Source of the DNA: an uncultured Eubacteriales bacterium
Lineage (GTDB): Bacteria > Bacillota > Clostridia > Oscillospirales > CAG-272
Reading direction: 5' to 3'
Length of the DNA: 64,000 nucleotides
Assembly (NCBI GenBank): GCA_900547565.1
Contig: URHI01000001.1
Location: 1 to 64,000, forward strand
Shown: one piece after another, positions 25,200-31,683 of the stretch
How positions within the stretch are numbered: the first letter of the stretch is position 1
Layout of the letters: the number at the start of each line of letters is the position of its first letter
Made by a program: the position numbers and the translations under genes
Notes under the pieces: model-generated
Database searches by the model: none
Seen by the model: only the letters and a program-made list of their open reading frames with translations
What the model was told of the DNA's origin: nothing

Positions 25200-25240
25200 G
25201 ATGGAATACCGTTCCTTTCCCCTTTATGGGCGTTTTTTTA

Positions 25241-25269
25241 ATTTTAACATATTTTAAAGTGTATGTCAA
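25241..25269 (-). promoter_or_regulatory. Sigma-A promoter of the solute-binding protein / phosphatase operon
   Basis: On the minus strand TTGACA (25264-25269), a 17-bp spacer and TAAAAT (25241-25246) lie 42 bp before the start. It is divergent from the dusB promoter, whose -35 starts 39 bp away. Confidence 0.85.
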
Positions 25270-25307
25270 TGAAAACCTCTGCTTTTTCCATAACGTACCG
25301 TTCGGTG

Positions 25308-25336
25308 TTGACAGCAGGATGCTTTTGTGGTATCAT
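25308..25336 (+). promoter_or_regulatory. Sigma-A promoter of dusB and its leader ORF
   Basis: TTGACA (25308-25313), a 17-bp spacer and TATCAT (25331-25336). The transcript would start near 25343 and carry about 80 nt of leader. Confidence 0.82.
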
Positions 25337-25365
25337 ATTTTCGAAAAAAACAGAAAGGCTGTCCA

Positions 25366-25428
25366 ATGGAGCAAAAGACCGAAAGCTTCATTAATGCAGT
25401 ATCGGCTGGGCAGGCGTGGGAAATATGA
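25366..25428 (+). CDS. Possible 20-residue leader peptide, overlapping the dusB start
   Basis: A short ORF begins with ATG (25366) 8-9 nt after AAAGG, right inside the predicted dusB transcript, and encodes MEQKTESFINAVSAGQAWEI. Its TGA stop overlaps the dusB ATG as ATGA (25425-25428), the classic coupling arrangement. The peptide has no recognisable domain. It may be a regulatory leader, a remnant of an upstream gene's C-terminus, or chance. Too short for ordinary gene finders. Confidence 0.45.
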   Translation: MEQKTESFINAVSAGQAWEI

Positions 25429-26432
25429 AAATCGGTAATATTACGCTGCCTCACGGCTTGATACTTGCTCCCATGGCCGGTGTTGCCGACACAACACTTC
25501 GGCGCATTTGCCGCAGTATGGGTGCGGACTACACTGTCAGCGAAATGCTGTCAGCCAAAGCGCTGTGCTATGAACAGCTCAGCCGTAAATCCGATCCCCA
25601 TATTTTCAAAACAGCCTCACTGGCGCTCATCTCGCCCGGTGAAGTGCCTTGTGCAGTACAGATTTTCGGCTCCGAGCCGGAATATATGGCTCGCGCAGCG
25701 GAGATGCTTGAGAGCGGCGAATACAACGGTGCAGGACAGCTTCGTCCCGCAGCAATTGATATTAATATGGGGTGCCCGGTGCACAAGGTGGTGTCGTGCG
25801 GTGAAGGAAGTGCGCTTATGCGCGACCCTCATCTCGTATCTGAAATAATCACCGCTGTCCGCCGTAAAATAAGCATACCGCTGACCGTCAAATTCCGTGC
25901 CGGGTGGGATGAGCACAGTATAAACGCCCCCGAGCTGTCGCGCATTGCCGAAGCCTGTGGGGCAGACGCCGTGTGCATACATGCCCGTACCCGAGCACAG
26001 TTCTACTCGCCGCGGGCTGATTGGAACGTAATCGGCCGTGTCAAGCAGGCTGTGTCGATTCCCGTCATAGGCAACGGTGACATAAACTCCCCGGAGGACG
26101 CCGATGCCATGCTGTCACAGACCGGATGTGACGGCATCGCAATCGCGCGCGGAGCACTTGGAAATCCATGGCTGTTCGCCGCTATTGCCGCCCATATGGA
26201 CGGCAGTGAATATATACCGCCAACGCCCGCCGAACGGCTTGAAGTGGCCATGGCGCATGGAACCGCTCTGATCGAGCGCAAGGGAGAGAGAGCGGGCCTG
26301 GCTGAAGCTCGTGTCCGGCTGGCACAGTACACACGCGGGTTTCGCGGAGGTGCGGCCGCACGGGACGAAATAATGCGAGCTGACGATCTTGATGCCGTGC
26401 GCGTCATACTTGAGCGCGTCATGACAGACTGA
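25425..26432 (+). CDS. dusB: tRNA-dihydrouridine synthase (DusB/NifR3 type)
   Basis: The protein of about 335 residues is an FMN-dependent Dus TIM barrel. LILAPMAGVADTTLRR opens it, YTVSEMLSAKAL follows, and INMGCPVHKV near residue 110 contains the catalytic cysteine. VKFRAGWDEH, ADAVCIHARTR and the flavin-phosphate motifs IPVIGNGDI and GIAIARGALGNPW complete the site. It reduces uridines in the tRNA D-loop. The ATG at 25425 overlaps a 20-codon leader ORF; a GTG at 25416 in the same frame is an alternative. The ECF sigma operon follows 50 bp later without an obvious terminator. Confidence 0.93.
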   Translation: MKIGNITLPHGLILAPMAGVADTTLRRICRSMGADYTVSEMLSAKALCYEQLSRKSDPHIFKTASLALISPGEVPCAVQIFGSEPEYMARAAEMLESGEYNGAGQLRPAAIDINMGCPVHKVVSCGEGSALMRDPHLVSEIITAVRRKISIPLTVKFRAGWDEHSINAPELSRIAEACGADAVCIHARTRAQFYSPRADWNVIGRVKQAVSIPVIGNGDINSPEDADAMLSQTGCDGIAIARGALGNPWLFAAIAAHMDGSEYIPPTPAERLEVAMAHGTALIERKGERAGLAEARVRLAQYTRGFRGGAAARDEIMRADDLDAVRVILERVMTD

Positions 26433-26482
26433 ATACGCGTCCGATCTTTAATTCCGATAAAATCTTCATTAGGGAGGCGATC

Positions 26483-27064
26483 ATGATTACCGACAATGAA
26501 ATATTGCTTACTCTCATGAAGCGCACTGCCTCCGGTGATGAGGCTGCGTTCGAACAGCTGGTGTCGGCGTTTGAGAGCGCGGTGTACAACCTCGCATACT
26601 CAAGTCTGCGCCAGCGTCAGGACGCCGAGGACGTCACGCAAGAGGTATTTTTGCGGCTGTGGCGTAACCGCAGCAGCTTCCGAGGCGAATGTGCAGTTAA
26701 AACATATATTATGCATATTGCCCACAATGCAGTCACCGATTCACTGAGGCGGCGAAACAGCCATGCTGTCACCGCTTTGCCTGATGACACCGACGATGAA
26801 GACGCTCCCCGCCGTGAGTTGGCCGACTCTACCGACCTTCAGGCTGAATATATCAGAAAAGAGCGACAGGCGGCAGTTCATCAGGCCATCTCGGAACTGG
26901 ATCCAAACAGCCGCGAGCTTATAATAATGCGGGATATAAACGGACTAAGCTATGCCGAAATTGCAGATGCGACCGACATTCCGCTGGGAACGGTCAAGAG
27001 CCGGCTGTCCCGTGCGAGAGACCAATTAAAAGAATTTTTAAAAAAGGGGAACTTTTTCAACTGA
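26483..27064 (+). CDS. ECF-type RNA polymerase sigma factor
   Basis: The 193-residue sigma-70 ECF protein has region 2 at about residues 20-90 (NLAYSSLRQRQDAEDVTQEVF, LRLWRNRSSF). Region 4 lies at about 130-185 (LDPNSRELIIMRDINGLSYAE, PLGTVKSRLSRARDQLKEF). GGGAGGCGATC precedes the ATG. The downstream zinc-finger membrane protein (41-bp gap) is its expected anti-sigma factor, and the third gene is a winged-helix regulator, so the unit is a cell-envelope signalling cassette. A GGAAC-N16-CGTC sequence at the end of this gene resembles an ECF promoter and may let the sigma factor boost its own anti-sigma. Confidence 0.94.
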   Translation: MITDNEILLTLMKRTASGDEAAFEQLVSAFESAVYNLAYSSLRQRQDAEDVTQEVFLRLWRNRSSFRGECAVKTYIMHIAHNAVTDSLRRRNSHAVTALPDDTDDEDAPRRELADSTDLQAEYIRKERQAAVHQAISELDPNSRELIIMRDINGLSYAEIADATDIPLGTVKSRLSRARDQLKEFLKKGNFFN

Positions 27065-27072
27065 CGTTCGTC
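27048..27072 (+). promoter_or_regulatory. Candidate ECF sigma promoter inside the end of the sigma gene
   Basis: GGAAC (27048-27052), 16 nt, then CGTC (27069-27072) matches the AAC / CGTC pattern of many ECF sigma promoters, 33 bp before the anti-sigma start. A perfect CTGACG/CGTCAG palindrome overlaps the -10. This was read by eye and could be chance. Confidence 0.4.
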
Positions 27073-27105
27073 AGTAAATATAAATACACCGGAAAGGAGA
27101 GTTCC

Positions 27106-27969
27106 ATGGATAATAAAATCACATCCGACCTGGACTGTGAGCAGGCGGAATTGTTGATAAATGAATACCTGGACGGTGAACTTGACGCCGAAACGAAAGC
27201 TGCCGTGGAGGCGCATCTTAACCGATGTGACAGTTGCCGTCAGACATACAGTCAGCTGCGCGACATATGCGAAGCCGTCAGCGACTGCCGCGAAGAAGTC
27301 CCCGCGGGACTGCACAAAAGCATCATGTCGGCTGTAAAAGCCGAGTCAAGAGCCGCACGTCGCCGCCGCTTTGCCAGTCGCTTCGGTGTCGGAATTGCTG
27401 CTATTCTCTGCTTCGGACTTATTGCAACCGTCACTGTGCGACAAATGGGCAAGTTCAATACCGGTGACACCACAGACGATTTTGCCATCAATTCCGCCCT
27501 TCGGCAGGACAAGGTAGACCATGCAAAATACGATGATGTTGATAATAATGAAGGTATCGCCGCTGCTCCGGCAGAAACTTCCGGAGTCAAATCGGATACC
27601 CATGAGATGGCTGAAGCGGAGATAGCGAACCCGGCTTTGACCAAGAAAGTTACGGATGCCGTCGCTGACTGCACCATGGCACCCGTACCAGCCGATGCGC
27701 CTGTGCAGGAGAGCGATAACTCTGATGCCAGCCTGCGTGCTGACATTTGCGGCAACTGGGTAACCGATGACTGGACTTTGGTACTGAGTACCGACGGAAC
27801 CTTCACATTTACCGGTAAATCAACCGCTGACAAGATACAGGGCAGCTACACCTACAGCGGCGGACTGTTGAGCTTAAAATACAACGGCGTCGCCTCGGTC
27901 TACACCGTCTCGGTCAGTGACAATATACTGACCTTCTCTCACTGCTCAGGCGATAAACTGTTGCCATGA
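27106..27969 (+). CDS. Membrane anti-sigma factor with zinc-finger (ZAS) domain and extracytoplasmic beta domain
   Basis: The N-terminal 50 residues form an anti-sigma zinc finger: INEYLDGELDAETKAAVE, then HLNRCDSCRQTY with the H-x3-C-x2-C motif. One membrane segment lies at about residues 88-108 (GVGIAAILCFGLIATVTV). Outside, a Pro/Ala/Asp linker leads to a C-terminal beta domain (about 212-285: GNWVTDDWTLVLSTDGTF, then QGSYTYSGGLLSLKY). That domain resembles lipocalin-like or DUF5640 folds and probably senses an envelope ligand. GAAAGGAGAG precedes the ATG, and the stop overlaps the next start as ATGA. It should bind and inhibit the ECF sigma factor encoded just upstream. Confidence 0.88.
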   Translation: MDNKITSDLDCEQAELLINEYLDGELDAETKAAVEAHLNRCDSCRQTYSQLRDICEAVSDCREEVPAGLHKSIMSAVKAESRAARRRRFASRFGVGIAAILCFGLIATVTVRQMGKFNTGDTTDDFAINSALRQDKVDHAKYDDVDNNEGIAAAPAETSGVKSDTHEMAEAEIANPALTKKVTDAVADCTMAPVPADAPVQESDNSDASLRADICGNWVTDDWTLVLSTDGTFTFTGKSTADKIQGSYTYSGGLLSLKYNGVASVYTVSVSDNILTFSHCSGDKLLP

Positions 27970-28550
27970 GTAAAATATGTATACTGACTGCAGACAAGCA
28001 ACTGTACGATCTCACCGCACTTTTGCTTGAAATGCACGGCCACTCTGCCACTACATCCGCCGGCGACTACCCGGTGGTGTGGGATGCTGATTCTGTATCA
28101 CTTCCCCGCCTGACACATGCTCAGGCTGTCATAGCCATCAGCCGCACCCCCGGACACATACCTGATTCAGCTGCACGGCGCTGCTGTGTAACACTCGGGC
28201 GTCCGTTTGAATTCGAATGCTTTACAGCTACAGTCGAGAAAGCGCTGTCATGGCAGGGAGAGCAGGTCAGCCCGCCGTCCCGCGGACAACGCCAGGCCAT
28301 CACGCTTGACCGTCCGCGCAGGCGTCTTGTCTGCGGGCACAAAAGTGTCACATTGACGCCGGCAGAGTTGGCAATTTTTACGGCACTTTACGAGCAACGC
28401 GGACAGGCCGTGAGCCGCACTGTTCTGGAGCAGGCACTGCAAGGTGAAAGTCTGCCTGTGCATATGTGCTCACTGCGAAAAAAGCTGTCGGCACTCAACC
28501 GCCTGCCGCTGATAACCACTGTGCGGGGACAGGGCTACAAATTCGAATAA
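27966..28550 (+). CDS. OmpR/PhoB-type winged-helix regulator with degenerate receiver
   Basis: The C-terminal 90 residues are a Trans_reg_C winged helix: VTLTPAELAIFTALYEQRGQ, VSRTVLEQAL, then HMCSLRKKLSALNRLPLITT and VRGQGYKFE at the end. The first 95 residues have a receiver-like beginning (KICILTADKQLYDLTALLLE), but the phospho-acceptor site is not recognisable and no histidine kinase is nearby. It is coupled to the anti-sigma gene by ATGA. It may therefore be a phosphorylation-independent regulator that works with the sigma/anti-sigma pair. Confidence 0.85.
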   Translation: MSKICILTADKQLYDLTALLLEMHGHSATTSAGDYPVVWDADSVSLPRLTHAQAVIAISRTPGHIPDSAARRCCVTLGRPFEFECFTATVEKALSWQGEQVSPPSRGQRQAITLDRPRRRLVCGHKSVTLTPAELAIFTALYEQRGQAVSRTVLEQALQGESLPVHMCSLRKKLSALNRLPLITTVRGQGYKFE

Positions 28551-28554
28551 ATTA

Positions 28555-28586
28555 TCCCGGAGAGCCGATCGGTCTCCGGGATTTTG
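28555..28586. terminator. Terminator between convergent regulator and spoVAC-like genes
   Basis: The stem ATCCCGGAGA / TCTCCGGGAT (10 bp, 9-nt loop) is followed by TTT and lies between two convergent genes. Confidence 0.85.
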
Positions 28587-28599
28587 CTAATGCGGACGC

Positions 28600-29043
28600 T
28601 CAGAACAACCCAACAATATAATAAATAATCCCGTAAACCGCGCCCGCCAGTGTGCCGTAGAGCAGTACCGGCCCGGCAACGGTAAATATTTTTGCACCGA
28701 TTCCCAACACAAGACCTTCGCGATAGCTGTCCATGGCAGGCGAAACCACGGCGTTTGCAAAACCGGTTATGGGAACCAGCGTACCGGCACCGGCAAAGCG
28801 CGCAATACGGTCAAATACGCCGAGGCCTGTCAGCAGCACAGCGGCAAACACCAACGTTACCGAGCAGAGCAGCCCCGCCATATCCCGCTCAAGCCCGGCG
28901 TAAACATACAGCTTGTTCAATCCTTCTCCGATCGCGCATATTATGCCTCCGCACACAAACGCGCGCAGACAATCGCGGACAAGTGCCGACTTAGGCGCAC
29001 GCGCGTCGGCATAGCGCGGATAATTTGCTTTTGATATATTCAT
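28600..29043 (-). CDS. spoVAC: Stage V sporulation protein AC-like membrane protein
   Basis: The 147-residue protein has four or so membrane segments and the SpoVAC signature GAGTLVPITGFANAVVSPAM near residue 85, then EGLVLGIGAKIFTVAGPVL. In Bacillus, SpoVAC belongs to the SpoVA channel that moves dipicolinic acid into the forespore and releases it on germination. GGAGAG precedes the ATG. Its usual partners spoVAD and spoVAE are not beside it, so it is either a detached paralogue or the operon has been split. It converges with the regulator operon and is divergent from the sigma-factor fusion gene. Confidence 0.88.
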   Translation of the reverse strand: MNISKANYPRYADARAPKSALVRDCLRAFVCGGIICAIGEGLNKLYVYAGLERDMAGLLCSVTLVFAAVLLTGLGVFDRIARFAGAGTLVPITGFANAVVSPAMDSYREGLVLGIGAKIFTVAGPVLLYGTLAGAVYGIIYYIVGLF

Positions 29044-29120
29044 ACGATCTCTCCGTTTTTTATGTTATTATGCCCTTCCCGGCGTAATTTATAATTTTTT
29101 TTGATTTTTCCGTCACGAAT

Positions 29121-29150
29121 GAAACTTTTTCAGGCTTTTCTCGGTTGTAT
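29121..29150 (+). promoter_or_regulatory. Candidate ECF-type promoter of the sigma-fusion gene
   Basis: GAAACTTTTT (29121-29130) and CGGTTGTA (29142-29149) resemble the AAC / CGT elements of ECF promoters at about the right spacing, 40 bp before the start. Autoregulation is typical for ECF genes. The assignment was made by eye only. Confidence 0.4.
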
Positions 29151-29188
29151 ATGGCAGACGCGTCCAAGTTCAGAAAGGCGGTGAACCG

Positions 29189-30517
29189 ATGACAGAAAAG
29201 AATACCGTTGCCCTCGCCCGGGAAGGCAACATTGACGCCCGCGAACTGCTTTACCGCAAATATTACGGCGACGTATACCGTTATTGTGTCTATCGCTGCG
29301 GTGACATTCACACCGGAGAGGATCTGACACAGGAGGTATTTCTGCGCTTTTTCCGTTACGCGGCCGAGTCGCGTGCATTTGACAACGCCAAAGCGTATAT
29401 TATCAAGATCGCATGTCATGTCTGCACAGACTACATGGCCTCACATACGCCTGTGTCACCACTTGCCGACGACTTCACAGACCGCACCGCTGAGCGCCTT
29501 ACCGAAGGACAAATGGCTGTGCGGCGTGCAATAGCAGCCCTCGGCGACGACCAGCGGCAGGTGATAATTCTCTACTACTATAACAATATTCGTATCAACC
29601 GTATAGCGGAAATACTCGAGACTCCGTGCTCAACCGTCAAGAGTCGCTTAAGACGCGGACGTGAGCGGCTCAAACAAATTCTCATTCAGGAGGTGGAGAT
29701 CGGCGGAAAGCTGTATTTTGCCACCGGAGACATATCCATCAATACTGTATTATCAGCCCAGTTCATACTTAGCAATACCGGCATGCTTGCCGCCGCCGGC
29801 ATAACCGACCCTTACGCGCTGGTGCGTGAAGGCAAGTGGACGCTTGAGACCGTACTGGCATTGGCCAAAAACGGCAACGGCCTGTACCTCGGCCCAGGAA
29901 ACGGGTGCATAGCGCTTATAAACGCCGCCGGAGCACGGCTTACCGGAAACGATCTCGGGCTCTCGTCCGACTGGGACAACGGCAGGCTCTCCTCACTGTG
30001 CGGACTGCTCGCATGGACTGATGCTGTGTCGACAGCTACCCCCGACAGCGTGTCAAGCATGCTGTCAGTACGCAGCCTGGGATACCTTATAAGTCTTACG
30101 AGCGATCAGAGTATCTCTGACAGTTATGATATCTTGCCGCTTCCCAAGGCCGATGAAACAGACAGGAATTATCGTGCACCGCTGTCAGGCAGCGCGATGT
30201 ATTACTCAATTCCCATGCTGAACGGCGCTGAGGATGCCGCATGCGTTATGCAGTGTACGGCAAGCGCAATGAACAACGACATCTACGATACACTCGCTAT
30301 GCGCTTCTGCCTGAATACCCGCTCGGCCGAAATGCTTGAGCTGATAATGGATAACATGTGTTACTGCCTCGACACGGCGCTGTCACTCAGCTCCGCCGGC
30401 GGTGTTTCCTTGACCAACGTCATCGGCGCGGGAAAAGAGCTTAACACGGCACTGGCTGTCAATCGCAAGTTGCTGGAAGTCCGACTTGCCACTTTGGTTG
30501 CAAGTATATCCGAATAA
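29189..30517 (+). CDS. ECF sigma factor fused to a C-terminal solute-binding-protein fragment
   Basis: Residues 1-165 are a complete ECF sigma factor: region 2 with GEDLTQEVFLRFFRY, and region 4 with DDQRQVIILYYYNNI, STVKSRLRRGRERLKQ. From about residue 168 the frame continues without a stop into a segment homologous to the solute-binding proteins of this window. EIGGKLYFATGDI and DPYALVREGKWTLETVLALAK match SINGKLYY and DPYTLVNQNKWTIEKMQTMAK. YDILPLPKADETDRNY matches FGILPVAKWDEAQENY, and RSAEMLELIMDNMCY matches ESAEMLTIIHDNISY. The first lobe and signal peptide of the binding protein are missing, so the product is cytoplasmic. AGGAGGTGG at 29688-29696 marks the junction and looks like an old ribosome site. 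The fusion may be functional or an in-frame deletion product. Confidence 0.85.
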   Translation: MTEKNTVALAREGNIDARELLYRKYYGDVYRYCVYRCGDIHTGEDLTQEVFLRFFRYAAESRAFDNAKAYIIKIACHVCTDYMASHTPVSPLADDFTDRTAERLTEGQMAVRRAIAALGDDQRQVIILYYYNNIRINRIAEILETPCSTVKSRLRRGRERLKQILIQEVEIGGKLYFATGDISINTVLSAQFILSNTGMLAAAGITDPYALVREGKWTLETVLALAKNGNGLYLGPGNGCIALINAAGARLTGNDLGLSSDWDNGRLSSLCGLLAWTDAVSTATPDSVSSMLSVRSLGYLISLTSDQSISDSYDILPLPKADETDRNYRAPLSGSAMYYSIPMLNGAEDAACVMQCTASAMNNDIYDTLAMRFCLNTRSAEMLELIMDNMCYCLDTALSLSSAGGVSLTNVIGAGKELNTALAVNRKLLEVRLATLVASISE

Positions 30518-30542
30518 GCACAAAATTTGATTATTCAGCATT

Positions 30543-30589
30543 GCATACCGGCTTTATTGCACGCTAAACAAAGCCGGCATGCTTTTTTT
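30543..30589 (+). terminator. Rho-independent terminator after the sigma-fusion gene
   Basis: The stem GCATaCCGGCTTT / AAAGCCGGcATGC has one mismatch, a 14-nt loop and seven T residues. Confidence 0.92.
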
Positions 30590-30619
30590 GGCAAATATGC
30601 TGAATATACTGCATCATTC

Positions 30620-30648
30620 TTGACATTTTACATGTATTTTGATATAAT
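30620..30648 (+). promoter_or_regulatory. Consensus sigma-A promoter of the 30686 lipoprotein gene
   Basis: TTGACA (30620-30625), a 17-bp spacer and TATAAT (30643-30648) match both hexamers exactly. Confidence 0.9.
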
Positions 30649-30685
30649 TACCGTAAACAATTAAATAGGAGGCATTCGATATTAT

Positions 30686-31618
30686 ATGAAAATCAAGTCT
30701 TTAATTGCACTGGCGCTGATATTTGTAATGATGTTTGTAATGGTCGCCTGCAATAACGGTGACCAAAATCCTGCAGACACAACAACAGCTCCCAAGGCTG
30801 ACACAACTCCGACACCGGTCACAACATCTGCAAAGCCCGCTGACACCACCACCCCCGCAGATTCCACAACAGCCGCACCTTCCGACACCACAACAGCCAC
30901 ACCTTCCGACACCACAACAGCTTCGTCCGGCGAATTAACGCCTGTCGATTTTTCCGAGTTGTCCGACGCTGAGAAGGCCGCGCTCAAATCAGTCATGCCC
31001 GCCACTCTGCCTAACGACGAGAAATATGACATTGCTTGCCGTACCTTCTGCATGGACAGAGCAGATGAGGACTATCTCATAGAAGGCAACTCCAAAGGCA
31101 GCGCTTCATTCGTAGGAACTGATGACGGCGCTATATACGGTAAAGCAGTAAAGTTTGCAGGAAAATCCGACTCCAAGGACAGCCGCGGTGAAATTCAGCT
31201 TACCTGCTACGGAGACGCTCCCATTGCGGGCTGCAAGGGCATACTGTTCTATGTCGACTTCTCCAACGTCGAAATAAACCCAGAAAAAACCAACGCAATG
31301 TGTGGTTCGGTAACTATCAACACCAATGATGTCCGCTCGCAAGGACCTGAAAACGCAGTCGGCTCAGCAGTCGCCTACTACTATGAAAACAACACTTGGG
31401 TTAAAACGACCAATATAACGACCTGCCGCATATCCATTCCCGATAACTTCGCAGGCTGGATCTACGTTCCCGCATCTTCATACTATGATAAGAACGCAGG
31501 TGCGATCGGCGATACCTTCCCTGATATCTTTATCATCAATATGCGTTGCTATACCGACGGCTACACCTACTCGGCCGATTCTTACATTATTTTTGACGAA
31601 ATAACCTTCGTAAAATAA
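30686..31618 (+). CDS. Lipoprotein with Thr/Pro/Ser repeat linker, unknown C-terminal domain
   Basis: The 310-residue lipoprotein has a lipobox VMVAC (Cys22) and a linker with repeated DTTT, PADTTT and PSDTTTA units to about residue 88. A domain of about 220 residues that I do not recognise follows. It has predicted beta strands (GKAVKFAGKS, GCKGILFYVDFSN, WIYVPASSYY) and a closing DSYIIFDEITFVK, a pattern like carbohydrate-binding jelly-rolls. AGGAGG is present, but 13 nt from the ATG. The perfect promoter, codon bias and dedicated terminator suggest strong expression of a secreted, membrane-anchored binding protein. This role is inference. Confidence 0.78.
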   Translation: MKIKSLIALALIFVMMFVMVACNNGDQNPADTTTAPKADTTPTPVTTSAKPADTTTPADSTTAAPSDTTTATPSDTTTASSGELTPVDFSELSDAEKAALKSVMPATLPNDEKYDIACRTFCMDRADEDYLIEGNSKGSASFVGTDDGAIYGKAVKFAGKSDSKDSRGEIQLTCYGDAPIAGCKGILFYVDFSNVEINPEKTNAMCGSVTINTNDVRSQGPENAVGSAVAYYYENNTWVKTTNITTCRISIPDNFAGWIYVPASSYYDKNAGAIGDTFPDIFIINMRCYTDGYTYSADSYIIFDEITFVK

Positions 31619-31640
31619 AAAAATATAAGTTCATAAGACT

Positions 31641-31666
31641 ACGCGGCACCGGCTGTGCCGCGTTTG
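31641..31666 (+). terminator. Hairpin between the two lipoprotein genes
   Basis: A 9-bp stem (ACGCGGCAC / GTGCCGCGT) with a 5-nt loop is followed by TTGTC. The T-tract is weak, so partial read-through into the GDPD gene at 31684 is likely. Confidence 0.7.
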
Positions 31667-31683
31667 TCATTAAAAGGAGCTAT

